13,166 bases of DNA from REDI01 sp038123735 (GCA_038123735.1 JAYPAP010000109.1:1-13166); one strand, 5' to 3'; shown: positions 1-8,157, counted from the stretch's first letter. A program made the numbers and translations. The notes: generated from the letters alone by a model not told the origin.

Positions 1-88
1 TTCCAGCAAACGGAGCTGAGCAAATTTCGATAGATCGGCATTCCCAACCCACCCCGCAATGAATAGAGCGCCTCCCCCTGGAGGCTCC

Positions 89-1156
89 ATGCGCATCGTC
101 TCACTTCAGTACCCACTCATCCCCCTCGCGCTCACCCTGCTCCTCACGGCCTGTTTCGATGCGGACGGCGACGGCGTCTTCACCATCGATGACTGCGACG
201 ACAAAGACCCTGCCCTCGGCGATCGCGCCCTCGATGCCGACTGCGATGGTGCCCTCACCGAAGATGACTGTGATGACTCCGACCCAAACTCCCTCACCAG
301 GCTCCAGGATCTGGAATGCGACGGCTTTTTCCTGGCTGACAATGGCGTCACCGTGCGCTGCCCGGATGCCGCAATGGGCGCATCAGGCGTTGTCGATGGC
401 GTCACCTACACGAAGAGGGAAGGTTCCGTCCTGCGTTCCAACACGCCTCTCAGTGAAGTTGCGACCACCTGCACCTCAGGCATCACGGATATGCGCGGCA
501 TGTTCGGCACCTCCTTTAACGAAGACGTCAGCAGCTGGGACACCAGCAACGTCACCGATATGAGTGAGATGTTCGATGGGGCCGCTTCCTTCGACCAAGA
601 CATCAGCAGTTGGGACACCAGCAAGGTCACCAACATGAGATACGCGTTCAGCGGCGCCACATCCTTCAACCAAGACATCAGCAGTTGGGACACCAGCAAC
701 GTCACCAACATGTCGTACATGTTCGACAATGCATTGGCCTTCAACCAAGACATCGGCGACTGGGACACCAGCAAGGTCACGAACATGACCCTAATGTTCG
801 ACTTCGCGATCTCCTTCAACCAAGACATCGGCAGTTGGGACACCAGTAACGTCCGCTCAATGGGCGGGATGTTCGATAGCGCCAGAGAGTTCAATCAAGA
901 CATCAGCGGCTGGGACACCAGCAACGTCACCACAATGTATATGATGTTCACGGGGGCAAAGGCCTTCAACCAAGACATCAGCGGCTGGGACACCAGCAAC
1001 GTCACCAACATGGATCACATGTTCCGCAGCGCCTTCGCCTTCAACCAAGACCTGAGCGGCTGGTGTGTGTCGGAAATTCCAAGTAAGCCCGCAGAATTCG
1101 ACGCCTACGCCTACGCCTGGACCGAGCCCAGGCCCGTCTGGGGCACCTGCCCCTAG
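89..1156 (+). CDS. BspA-like (DUF285) repeat surface lipoprotein, copy 1
   Basis: Predicted 355-residue exported lipoprotein. The ATG at 89 is chosen because GGAGG at 80-84 sits 4 nt upstream, the same spacing as in the paralogue; an in-frame ATG at 59 has no such site. A hydrophobic signal ends in the lipobox LLTAC, with the lipidated Cys at residue 22. Next come two 25-residue acidic units (158-307) of the form DADxDG...DCDDxDP, like MopE or thrombospondin-3-type Ca-binding repeats, and a partial third. From 515 there are seven perfect-length 25-residue repeats with consensus FNQDISxWDTSNVTxMxxMF, typical of BspA / DUF285 (PF03382). A cap containing GWC and ending GTCP closes the protein. 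Cys pairs before and after the repeats may form disulfides. Proteins of this family are usually surface exposed; the ligand is unknown. Family call is firm, function is not. Confidence 0.9.
   Translation: MRIVSLQYPLIPLALTLLLTACFDADGDGVFTIDDCDDKDPALGDRALDADCDGALTEDDCDDSDPNSLTRLQDLECDGFFLADNGVTVRCPDAAMGASGVVDGVTYTKREGSVLRSNTPLSEVATTCTSGITDMRGMFGTSFNEDVSSWDTSNVTDMSEMFDGAASFDQDISSWDTSKVTNMRYAFSGATSFNQDISSWDTSNVTNMSYMFDNALAFNQDIGDWDTSKVTNMTLMFDFAISFNQDIGSWDTSNVRSMGGMFDSAREFNQDISGWDTSNVTTMYMMFTGAKAFNQDISGWDTSNVTNMDHMFRSAFAFNQDLSGWCVSEIPSKPAEFDAYAYAWTEPRPVWGTCP
515..1039 (+). repeat. Seven tandem 75-nt coding repeats (BspA units)
   Basis: Seven in-frame units of exactly 75 nt start at 515, 590, 665, 740, 815, 890 and 965. 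Each begins with a Phe codon and contains the core GGGACACCAGCAACGTCACC or a near match. An eighth, degenerate unit (FNQDLSGWCVSE) starts at 1040 and forms the C-terminal cap. DNA identity between units is high enough to allow recombination or slippage. Confidence 0.93.
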
Positions 1157-1195
1157 GCGGCATCCCCCTACGCACTCCCGAGTCTCTCTCCTCTA

Positions 1196-1226
1196 CCCGG
1201 CATGCCCCGCGCACGCCGGGTTTCTT
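1196..1226 (+). terminator. Possible intrinsic terminator after BspA copy 1
   Basis: CCCGGC (1196-1201) pairs with GCCGGG (1215-1220) around a 13-nt loop that could close further with GC/GC pairs, and TTTCTT follows. It lies 40 bp after the stop codon. The T tract is short and interrupted, so the call is moderate. Confidence 0.5.
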
Positions 1227-1415
1227 GGTTCCCAGGCACATCTTGGTGCCGCACAAATCGCTCAACCTACCTGCAAACGCTGAGTGCCCCTGGCGCACTA
1301 ATGCTGCAATTGTGGTGCACCTCCAGGCAAGCCGCCGAGACACGCTACGTGAGGAGGGAGACACCGCGTCGCATTGTCGTGTCGCACCTCTCCCATCCGC
1401 GATTTTGGAGGACCC

Positions 1416-2573
1416 ATGCACCTGAGAACACTCGCCCCAACGCTCGCATCTGCCCTCATGCTCATCACCGCTTGCGGCCCAGAGCGAAAAGACGCAGACG
1501 ATGACGGCGTTTCCGTTCGCGACGGCGACTGCAATGACTTCGACTCTGAGGTGGGAGACCAAGCCTTCGATGCCGATTGCGACGGCGTCCTTTCCGATGC
1601 CGACTGCGACGATGACGACCCTTCCCTCGGAGACCGTGCCCTCGATGCCGACTGCGATGGCGCACTCACCGACGATGACTGCGATGATTCCGACCCTGGA
1701 TCGCTGACCGTCTCCATCGACCCAGAATGCGACGGCTTTTTCCTGGCAGACAACGGCGTCACCGTACGCTGCCCAGATGCCGCAGTCGATGGATCAGGCC
1801 TCGTCGATGGTCGTACGTACACCAAGCGGGACCGGGACTTCTTGCTCAACCCGGCTACCGACGATGACTTCGAGCTCACCTGCACATCGGGCATCACCGA
1901 CATGAGCGAGGTCTTTTTAGAGCCCCGTACCTTCATCGCAGACATCGGCAGCTGGGACACCAGTAGCGTCACCACGATGGCGGGAATGTTCCGCGGCGCC
2001 AGAGAATTCAATCAAGACATCAGCGGCTGGGACACCAGTAGCGTCACCACGATGGCGGGAATGTTCCACGACGCCAGAGAATTCAATCAAGACATCAGCG
2101 GCTGGGACACCAGCAACGTCACCGATATGAATGCACTGTTCGTCCGTGCTTACGCTTTCAACCGAGATATTGGCAATTGGGACACCAGCAACGTCACCGA
2201 CATGGATGAAATGTTCGCCCTGGCCGAATCGTTCAACCAAGACATTGGCAGTTGGGACACCAGCAACGTCACCGACATGGGCGGAATGTTTGCTGTGGCC
2301 GAGTCCTTCAACCAAGACATCGGCGACTGGGACACCAGCAACGTTACCGACATGGCTGGGATGTTTACGGTCGCCGAGTCCTTCAACCAAGACATCAGCG
2401 ACTGGGACACCAGCAACGTTACCGCCATGCGCTTCATGTTCACCGGAGCCACGGCCTTCAACCAAGACCTGAGCGGTTGGTGTGTGTCGGAAATCACAAG
2501 TCAGCCCGATTTATTCGACGAGGACGCCACCGCCTGGACCGAGCCCAAGCCCGTCTGGGGCACCTGCCCCTAG
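1416..2573 (+). CDS. BspA-like (DUF285) repeat surface lipoprotein, copy 2
   Basis: Predicted 385-residue lipoprotein, paralogue of the gene at 89-1156. Start ATG 1416 has GGAGG at 1407-1411 with 4-nt spacing; an in-frame upstream ATG at 1374 lacks this. The signal ends in LITAC, lipid-modified Cys at residue 20. Three acidic MopE-like units follow (1491-1718; 26, 25 and 25 residues), one more than in copy 1, then the shared segment ECDGFFLADNGVTVRCPDAA. Seven 25-residue BspA repeats run from 1932 to 2456, and the Cys-containing cap ends in the same GTCP as copy 1. The first repeat is divergent (FIADIGSWDTSS). Homology with copy 1 continues about 20 nt past the stop, which supports duplication of a DNA segment. 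A surface or adhesion-like role is inferred from the family only. Confidence 0.9.
   Translation: MHLRTLAPTLASALMLITACGPERKDADDDGVSVRDGDCNDFDSEVGDQAFDADCDGVLSDADCDDDDPSLGDRALDADCDGALTDDDCDDSDPGSLTVSIDPECDGFFLADNGVTVRCPDAAVDGSGLVDGRTYTKRDRDFLLNPATDDDFELTCTSGITDMSEVFLEPRTFIADIGSWDTSSVTTMAGMFRGAREFNQDISGWDTSSVTTMAGMFHDAREFNQDISGWDTSNVTDMNALFVRAYAFNRDIGNWDTSNVTDMDEMFALAESFNQDIGSWDTSNVTDMGGMFAVAESFNQDIGDWDTSNVTDMAGMFTVAESFNQDISDWDTSNVTAMRFMFTGATAFNQDLSGWCVSEITSQPDLFDEDATAWTEPKPVWGTCP
1932..2456 (+). repeat. Seven tandem 75-nt coding repeats (BspA units), copy 2
   Basis: Units start at 1932, 2007, 2082, 2157, 2232, 2307 and 2382, each exactly 75 nt, with a degenerate terminal unit at 2457. Units one and two share SSVTTMAGMF; units four to seven share DTSNVT followed by variable residues. 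The repeat number equals that of the upstream paralogue. Confidence 0.93.
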
Positions 2574-2603
2574 GCGGCATGTCCCCTATGCACTTCGGGC
2601 ACC

Positions 2604-3578
2604 TCAATCCACCGTCAGGTCCTGGTGCTCCACGATGAAGTCGAAGGCCAGATCGGAGAGGCTCTTCCCGTCTACCTCGGCTTCCCAAGGACCATGGCCT
2701 GCGTTTTCGAGTGGGTACCACGCATAGGGTGCGCCGGTCCTGTCGTATTCGGCCTTCAGAGCCTCAGCTTCGGAAAAAGGCACGGTCGGGTCTAGTTTGC
2801 CATGAACAATGCTGATGGGAGCATCGGTCGCATCAAACCGGTCCCCCGGCTCCAGGGCCTCGAGCATTCGAACGATGCTCGGCCCACCCCAATGGTCGAT
2901 AATGGTGTCTACGCTCGAAGACTCCTCGAGGTGGGTCGACGCCAAGGTGGGATCATCCTCCACAGGGATCTCCGTCACGCAGTCATCGTCGTTCGTCACC
3001 CCGAGAGCCACCGACAGGAAGGAGCCAGCCGACCCTCCAATGGCCGCGATCCTCCCCGTATCTAAACGGTACTCTTCAGCATTCGCCCGGATCCAGCGCA
3101 CAGCAGCCTTCGCATCCCGGCATGCAGGGTAGAATGCTTTCCATTGGTTGCGTTGAAGCTCGGTCGTCATCGCCTCCGGTGCTGCTGGATACCCCTCGGG
3201 CAGCGGACCGAAGTTGGGAAGTACTCGGTAGTCGATCGAGAAGGCCACCCATCCCCGCTCCGCAAAGTGATACCCCATATCCACCAGCTCAGGCTTTTTA
3301 TGGGTGCCTCCCTTGAAGCCGCCGCCGTGGATCAGCACCACGACCGGCAGGTCTTCCAGCGACTCATCGGTGGGCTGATACACATCGAGCAGCAGGTCCA
3401 TCGCTACAGCATCATCGGCCTCCCAAGACGATCGCGCGAGGCCCTGCCCGAACACCACATCCTCGGTCACCACCACCTCGTACATCGCGTCTTGGTGGAC
3501 GTTCCCCGGGGCCCCGCACCCAATGGTGCCGGCCACAAGCATCGATGTGATTCCTATCTGCGCAACGCGTCCAAACAT
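2604..3578 (-). CDS. Lipoprotein alpha/beta hydrolase (esterase/lipase, BD-FAE-like)
   Basis: 324-residue alpha/beta-hydrolase-fold enzyme, probably an esterase on unknown small esters. The signal ends in the lipobox TIGC, lipidated Cys21, so it should be membrane anchored outside the cytoplasm. The family's features are visible in order: oxyanion-hole motif HGGGF at 84-88, nucleophile elbow GGSAGS with Ser183, probable catalytic Asp263 in HGKLDPTVPF, and catalytic His295 in NAGHGPW. SIDYRVLP after the second strand is typical of the carboxylesterase / BD-FAE group. Start ATG at 3578 is preceded by AGGAGG (3583-3588) with 4-nt spacing. It converges on BspA copy 2 (30 bp between stops) and diverges from the MopE/FG-GAP gene. 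No evidence shows substrate specificity. Confidence 0.88.
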   Translation of the reverse strand: MFGRVAQIGITSMLVAGTIGCGAPGNVHQDAMYEVVVTEDVVFGQGLARSSWEADDAVAMDLLLDVYQPTDESLEDLPVVVLIHGGGFKGGTHKKPELVDMGYHFAERGWVAFSIDYRVLPNFGPLPEGYPAAPEAMTTELQRNQWKAFYPACRDAKAAVRWIRANAEEYRLDTGRIAAIGGSAGSFLSVALGVTNDDDCVTEIPVEDDPTLASTHLEESSSVDTIIDHWGGPSIVRMLEALEPGDRFDATDAPISIVHGKLDPTVPFSEAEALKAEYDRTGAPYAWYPLENAGHGPWEAEVDGKSLSDLAFDFIVEHQDLTVD

Positions 3579-3717
3579 GCGACCTCCTCTGGTGACACCT
3601 CAGCCAACGGCTCCCCTGCTCGATTATTGTGCTCCGCTTCGAAAATCCGAAGCCCCAAACCTAAGTCGTCACAGATAGCCCCGGCATCACGTATCCTTGC
3701 CCGACCCCGGGAGCTCC
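3579..3717. promoter_or_regulatory. Divergent promoter region between hydrolase and MopE/FG-GAP lipoprotein
   Basis: This 139-bp region must carry the promoters of both flanking genes. A TATCCT sequence (3692-3697) could be a -10 element for the plus-strand gene, giving a very short leader. A 6-bp hairpin GCTTCG / CGAAGC (3636-3641 and 3648-3653, loop AAAATC) lies in the middle and could be an operator or just chance. No convincing -35 box was seen. Confidence 0.35.
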
Positions 3718-5724
3718 ATGCCCTTGCGCCTCTTCATGATCGCCCTCGCCCTTCCGGCCTGCGACAGCGTCCCCACGCCGGACGATCCGCCAGCGACGAT
3801 CGATGCTGATGGCGACGGTTTTCCTGAAGAACAAGATTGTAACGACACAAATGCCGACATCTACCCCGGCGCAGAAGAGGCCTGCAATGGACTCGACGAT
3901 GACTGCGACGATGCGATCGACGAAGACTTTGATGCCGACGAGGATGGCTACCTCTCCGCCAAGTACTGCCCCGCGGGCACCGACTGTGATGACCGAGATG
4001 CGGCCGTCAACCCCTCCCAAACCGAGGTCCCGTATGACGGTGTCGACCAAGACTGCAGCGGCGCAGACCTCGTCGACGTCGACGGCGATGGCTTCGATTC
4101 CACAGAAGTGGGCGGTCTCGACTGCGACGACACCGATGCGGCGGTAAATCCTTCGGCCACGGAGATCCCCAAGAACGGCGCCGACGATGATTGCGCCGAT
4201 GGCGACCTTCTCGATGAAGATGGCGATGGCTTCGACGACGAGGATTATGGCGGCACCGACTGCGATGATGCCGCAGCAGACGTCTACCCAGGAGCCTTGG
4301 ACTGGCGGGGCGATGGCGTGGACAAGGACTGTGACGGGGAGGATGGCGCCGGGTTCTTGCTGGCAGATGCGCCGATCATCTTCAACCAGCCCACCAGCAT
4401 GACCGTCGCCAAAGCCTTTGGGACCGCGGTCGCCATCTGCGATCTCGATAGCGATGGAATTGATGACCTGATCGCCAATGACATGGCCGCGGCCTCGTAT
4501 AATGGTCGGGTCTACGTCTTTTTAGGAAAGAATTATGCGACGTGGACCGCCGGCACCGACACCCGGAGTGCTGATGCAATGATCGAGGGTAAAGGTTCGT
4601 TTGGCGGCAACGTATTGTGTGGCGATGTCGACGGCGACGGCACCGAAGATCTGGTGGTCTCCCAGGCGCACAACAATACCTTCGGCACCTTATTCGGCGT
4701 CGCTATCTTCTACGGGGGCCCGACCTTATGGAGCGGACGCCTCAGTCTCTCCGACGCTCAGCTCTTCGAGCGCAGCGTGGACTATCCGCAATCCCTCGGC
4801 GGCGGCCCGACCCACCGCATCGACCTCCACGACACGGACCAAAATGGCACGATGGACGTGGTATACCTCCACGGCCCCTATTGGGACGACGAGGCCACCA
4901 CCCAACTGTGGGTACTCCCCGGCACGCGCTACACCAGCGACGGAGCTTGGGTCGATAGCCCGGGAACCCCGTGGGACCTCGACATCGGCGACCGCACCTA
5001 TACCTGGGCCCAGACCTGCCCCGACCTTGATGGCGACGGCCACGACGAGCTGTTCATCGCCGCCGCTCTCGCCGACACCCCCACTAAAGATGCAGGGAAC
5101 ACCATGTGGCTCCAACCCGCCGGGGCCACCTCCTACCTATCGGCGTTGCGCACCCGCTTCCATGGCGCCACCGGCGATCTCCTGGCCGAGCGCGCCACCG
5201 CTGCCGACCTCGACGGAGACGGCGACCCGGAGCTCATCCTCGCGAGCCCCCGCGCCGACATCCCCTCCGCCCGAGACGCGGGCCGGCTCACTTTTTATGA
5301 CGATCCAAGCACCCTCTCCACCACCGACTCCATCGATGACAGCACCGCCGCCGATGCCTTCGTCACGGGATCCCTCGAGCAAGAATGGCTCGGCAGTGGG
5401 CTCCAGGCCGTCGGTGATATTGATGGCGACGGCTGCGATGACATCCTGGTCTGGGATCCCCAACAAACCCCGCGAACCTACCGCCCCGGCCCGGTCCGCC
5501 TCCTCTCGGGATGCCGGATCACCTGGACGGGCGAAGAGGACCTTGAAACGCTCACCCTCGCGACCTGGATCGTGGAGGAAGACTTCACGGCGTGGATTGG
5601 TCATGCCCTCGCTGTGGGCGACTTCGACGGCGACGGGCGGCCCGACCTCGTGATCGGAGACTCCGGCATGAATAGCATTGGAGGCCGAGTCTACGTATAT
5701 CCGAGCGCGACCATGGGTTGGTGA
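3718..5724 (+). CDS. Lipoprotein with MopE-like metal-binding repeats and seven FG-GAP repeats
   Basis: 668-residue predicted surface lipoprotein. Start ATG 3718 is preceded by GGGAG (3709-3713) with 4-nt spacing; the longer reading from a TTG at 3697 is less likely. The short signal ends in LPAC with Cys15; Pro at -2 is unusual for a lipobox. Residues 28-210 hold about four MopE-type units (DxDGDG ... DCDD ... NP/YPGA ... DxDCxG), related to the putative metal-binding motif PF11617. From about residue 225 to the end, seven Asp-rich FG-GAP/VCBS motifs can be counted: DLDSDGIDD, DVDGDGTED, DTDQNGTMD, DLDGDGHDE, DLDGDGDPE, DIDGDGCDD and DFDGDGRPD. This suggests a seven-bladed integrin-alpha-like, Ca-binding propeller. 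It probably serves adhesion or as a structural surface protein; the partner is unknown. Confidence 0.9.
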   Translation: MPLRLFMIALALPACDSVPTPDDPPATIDADGDGFPEEQDCNDTNADIYPGAEEACNGLDDDCDDAIDEDFDADEDGYLSAKYCPAGTDCDDRDAAVNPSQTEVPYDGVDQDCSGADLVDVDGDGFDSTEVGGLDCDDTDAAVNPSATEIPKNGADDDCADGDLLDEDGDGFDDEDYGGTDCDDAAADVYPGALDWRGDGVDKDCDGEDGAGFLLADAPIIFNQPTSMTVAKAFGTAVAICDLDSDGIDDLIANDMAAASYNGRVYVFLGKNYATWTAGTDTRSADAMIEGKGSFGGNVLCGDVDGDGTEDLVVSQAHNNTFGTLFGVAIFYGGPTLWSGRLSLSDAQLFERSVDYPQSLGGGPTHRIDLHDTDQNGTMDVVYLHGPYWDDEATTQLWVLPGTRYTSDGAWVDSPGTPWDLDIGDRTYTWAQTCPDLDGDGHDELFIAAALADTPTKDAGNTMWLQPAGATSYLSALRTRFHGATGDLLAERATAADLDGDGDPELILASPRADIPSARDAGRLTFYDDPSTLSTTDSIDDSTAADAFVTGSLEQEWLGSGLQAVGDIDGDGCDDILVWDPQQTPRTYRPGPVRLLSGCRITWTGEEDLETLTLATWIVEEDFTAWIGHALAVGDFDGDGRPDLVIGDSGMNSIGGRVYVYPSATMGW

Positions 5725-5764
5725 GGCGGCAACCCCGAGAGGCCACCGCCCCAACCCAAGATCA

Positions 5765-5848
5765 TGCCCAGAGCGGGACTCGAACCCGCACGTCCTTGCG
5801 GACAGAGGATTTTAAGTCCCCTGCGTCTACCAATTCCGCCATCCGGGC
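5765..5848 (-). tRNA. tRNA-Leu (anticodon UAA)
   Basis: On the minus strand a full cloverleaf can be folded. Acceptor GCCCGGA pairs with TCTGGGC (one G-U), with discriminator A at 5765. The anticodon loop CTTAAAA gives anticodon TAA. There is a long variable arm (GTCC GCAA GGAC), as expected for a class II tRNA, and the T arm is CGGGTTCGAGTCCCG. CCA is not encoded. It lies downstream of, and in the same direction as, the dioxygenase gene. No T-rich terminator follows it. Confidence 0.95.
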
Positions 5849-5921
5849 GTGACGGCCCCCCTATCGACTCCCCGAGATCCCGGCGAGCGCATCTGGACAA
5901 TCCACCCCGAGAAGCGCACAG

Positions 5922-6659
5922 CTACCGGGAAACCCCCGCACCACAACCTGGGTATACCCTGCTGTTTGCGCCATCAGCCGCGTAGCCCACAATCGCGACT
6001 CGGCGCATCCGATCCCCACGATTGGCGGGGCTTCCATGGACCAGAAACGGCCCAAACACGACCGCATCTCCGGCTTGTAACCTGGGCACCAGGGGGCGAT
6101 ACCGTGCGATGACCGCTTCGGGCACCGCTCCGGTTTCGGGATCGGAGACAAAGCCCTCCCGATGCGAGCCCGGATAGACAACCAGTCCACCATTGGATTC
6201 GTCGGCATCGTCCAGCGCGATCACCATCTGCACGAAGCTGCCGTTGCCCAACACATCGTTCCATAGCGACGAGCCGTAGCGCCGATTGGATGCATCTTGG
6301 TGAAGGGAAAACGATACTTCATCGCCGGGTTCTTTAAAGTGCGCCTGTTGGATCAGCTGCACGATGTCCTCCGTCCCCAGCGCTTCCCGCGCCGTCGCCA
6401 GTACATCCGACCGCTCGCTCAGCGCTTCCAGACTGGGGGCGACCGGTCCGGCCCACACCACCCGCTTCAACTGAAACGGCTCCGCTCGGGTGACAAAGGT
6501 CGCGCCCGCAATCTCTCCCCCCTCGGGCCGTCCCCGCGCCAACCGCATCATCTGGTCAAAGTCCCCTCGCATCGTCGCCAACGCGTCCGAGCCCACCACA
6601 CCTCGCAAGACGCAAAACCCTGCTTCTTGGTATGCCTTTGCGTCGAACGACCAACTCAC
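5922..6659 (-). CDS. Phytanoyl-CoA dioxygenase (PhyH) family Fe(II)/2-oxoglutarate oxygenase
   Basis: 245-residue predicted non-haem iron, 2-oxoglutarate-dependent oxygenase. The GTG at 6659 is chosen as start because a near-perfect AAGGAGG (complement of 6666-6672) lies 6 nt upstream; the longer ORF to 6731 would run into the antiporter gene and has no better site. The iron-binding facial triad is visible: His120 and Asp122 in SLHQDA, and distal His208 in LVHGSPANRG, with Arg219/220 a few residues on as the likely 2-oxoglutarate carboxylate ligand. SNGGLVVYPGSH is the usual PhyH middle motif. Members hydroxylate lipids, amino acids or secondary metabolites, and the substrate cannot be read here. 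The start codon lies 25 bp from that of a divergent NhaC-type gene. Confidence 0.87.
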   Translation of the reverse strand: MSWSFDAKAYQEAGFCVLRGVVGSDALATMRGDFDQMMRLARGRPEGGEIAGATFVTRAEPFQLKRVVWAGPVAPSLEALSERSDVLATAREALGTEDIVQLIQQAHFKEPGDEVSFSLHQDASNRRYGSSLWNDVLGNGSFVQMVIALDDADESNGGLVVYPGSHREGFVSDPETGAVPEAVIARYRPLVPRLQAGDAVVFGPFLVHGSPANRGDRMRRVAIVGYAADGANSRVYPGCGAGVSR

Positions 6660-6684
6660 GAACCGCCTCCTTGCCGAGAGAACC
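6660..6684. promoter_or_regulatory. 25-bp divergent gap holding both ribosome binding sites
   Basis: Only 25 bp separate the GTG of the dioxygenase gene from the ATG of the antiporter gene. The gap holds AAGGAGG for the minus gene and GAGAG (6676-6680), a weak site, for the plus gene. There is no room for promoters, so each must lie inside the 5' part of the opposite gene. Confidence 0.7.
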
Positions 6685-8136
6685 ATGACCGATCCAACGA
6701 TCTGGAGCCTCCTCCCAGCCTTCGTCGCCATTGTACTCGCATTTACGACCCGTCAGGTGGTTCCCTCGCTGTTTCTCGGGATCGTCTCTGGAAGCATCGT
6801 TATCTACATGAATACCGGCAGCCTTGCCGAGAGCAATCCCATCGACGCATTCTTCCTGCCCGCCCTCGGAAGCGCCGGATACGCCAAGATCTTGCTCATC
6901 TATCTGTGGTGCCTCGGTGGCCTTCTCGGCATGTGGGAAAAGACGGGTGGCGCCCTGCACTTCGCCCGGGTCGTCGGGTCCAAGTTCGCGCGGGGACCTC
7001 GAAGTAGCCTGGTCTTTTCCTGGCTACACTGCTTTGTCTTCCACCAAGGCGGCACGGTCAGCACCGTCCTCGCAGGAACCACGGTCAAACCGGTCGCCGA
7101 CAAACACCGCGTTGCCCACGAAGAGCTCGCATACGTGGTGGACTCCACGGCCTCCCCCGTAGCCACAGTCCTCCCATTCAACGCCTGGCCTGCCTATATT
7201 GCTGGACTGGTGGCGGGGACGATCCCCCTGATCGAGACCGAGGCCGACGCGATCCAGTGGTTCATCGGCTCCATCCCGTTCAACTTCTACGGCATCTTCG
7301 CCCTCGTGTTCACCCTGCTCTTCAGCCTCCAACTCCTGCCCTACATCGGCGGAAAGATGGGGAAAGCCCGCACCCGCGCCCGCACCACCGGCGCCCTCGA
7401 CGGGCCCAACGCGAAGCCCATGCTCCCCACGGAAGACCCAGGCGTCGATCCCGAGAATGCAGCCGCCCCCGACTATCCGCCCTCGCTCTGGGACTTCTTC
7501 GTGCCCATCGGCCTGCTCATCGGCGTATCGGTCATCCCGTACATCCTCTCCCAGGTGGGCGTCCTCGAAGACGGCGACTGGGTCAATGAAGCCTTCATCC
7601 TCGCCGTGCTCAGCGCGATGGTGGTCGCTGGGATCCGCGGCATGTCCCTCAGTAATATCCTCGACGGCTTTATCGAAGGCTGTCGCAGCATGACCATCGG
7701 CGCCATCGTCCTCGGCATGGCGGTCACCATCGGCTACGTGGCGAAAGACTTGGGCTCAGCTGCATATATCGTGAGCGTGATGCCTGAGGCCTTCCCCCAT
7801 TATGCCCTCCCCGCAGTGCTCTCCGCGCTGTGCATGTTCATGGCCTTTGCCACGGGCTCAAGTTGGGGCACCTACGCCGTCATGTTCCCGGTCGCCCTCC
7901 CGCTCGCCTTCGCCCTCAACCAAGACCCGACCTACATCTCCATCTGCTTCGGGGCGGTCATGGGTGGCGCAGTCTTCGGAGACCAGTGCTCTCCCATCTC
8001 GGATACTACAGTTCTATCCGCGATGTTCACCGGTTGCGACATGATGGATCACGTGACGACCCAGCTCCCCTTGGCACTCGCCGCGGCGACCTTGGGGGCC
8101 ATTGCGAGCACGATCTGCGTCTTCATTTTCGTCTGA
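6685..8136 (+). CDS. Na+/H+ antiporter, NhaC family
   Basis: 483-residue integral inner-membrane protein with about 11-12 hydrophobic segments. Start ATG 6685 opens with MTDPTIWSLLPAFVAIVLAF, directly at the first membrane helix; the in-frame extension back to 6490 is soluble-looking and antisense to the dioxygenase gene, so it is rejected. Motifs shared with the NhaC / COG1757 family are clear: DSTASPVATVLPFNAW, ATGSSWGTYAVMFP (from residue 389), and FGDQCSPISDTT (Asp433, Asp440) followed by CDMMDHVTTQLP. A hydrophilic loop rich in Pro, Asp and Glu near residues 233-268 splits the two halves. NhaC members exchange Na+ for H+, but related proteins exchange carboxylates, so the exact substrate is open. 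Only a weak ribosome binding site (GAGAG) is seen. Confidence 0.9.
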   Translation: MTDPTIWSLLPAFVAIVLAFTTRQVVPSLFLGIVSGSIVIYMNTGSLAESNPIDAFFLPALGSAGYAKILLIYLWCLGGLLGMWEKTGGALHFARVVGSKFARGPRSSLVFSWLHCFVFHQGGTVSTVLAGTTVKPVADKHRVAHEELAYVVDSTASPVATVLPFNAWPAYIAGLVAGTIPLIETEADAIQWFIGSIPFNFYGIFALVFTLLFSLQLLPYIGGKMGKARTRARTTGALDGPNAKPMLPTEDPGVDPENAAAPDYPPSLWDFFVPIGLLIGVSVIPYILSQVGVLEDGDWVNEAFILAVLSAMVVAGIRGMSLSNILDGFIEGCRSMTIGAIVLGMAVTIGYVAKDLGSAAYIVSVMPEAFPHYALPAVLSALCMFMAFATGSSWGTYAVMFPVALPLAFALNQDPTYISICFGAVMGGAVFGDQCSPISDTTVLSAMFTGCDMMDHVTTQLPLALAAATLGAIASTICVFIFV

Positions 8137-8157
8137 CGCCGGTCACTTCCACCAAAA

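Noticed and set aside
406..1048. Long minus-strand open frames over the BspA repeats (also 1917-2497)
   Set aside because: They are repeat shadows: the 75-nt unit has no stop in the antisense frames, so openness is simply repeated. No ribosome binding sites or plausible protein features.
1041..1562. Minus-strand open frame of 173 codons across the spacer between the BspA paralogues
   Set aside because: Arg-rich composition, no start context, overlaps both real genes in antisense.
515..2456. CRISPR-like direct repeats
   Set aside because: The 75-nt units are contiguous, coding and in frame, with no unique spacers.
4601..5653. Alternative plus-strand frame of 350 codons inside the FG-GAP gene
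   Set aside because: Pro/Ser/Ala-rich low-complexity product typical of an off-frame reading of high-GC DNA; the frame of 3718-5724 shows clear repeat motifs.
5725..5750. Hairpin GGCGG / CCGCC after the FG-GAP gene as a terminator
   Set aside because: Only 5 bp around a 16-nt loop and no T tract; too weak to call.
6490..6684. N-terminal extension of the antiporter to 6490
   Set aside because: The added 65 residues are hydrophilic and antisense to the dioxygenase gene; ATG 6685 starts at the first membrane helix.
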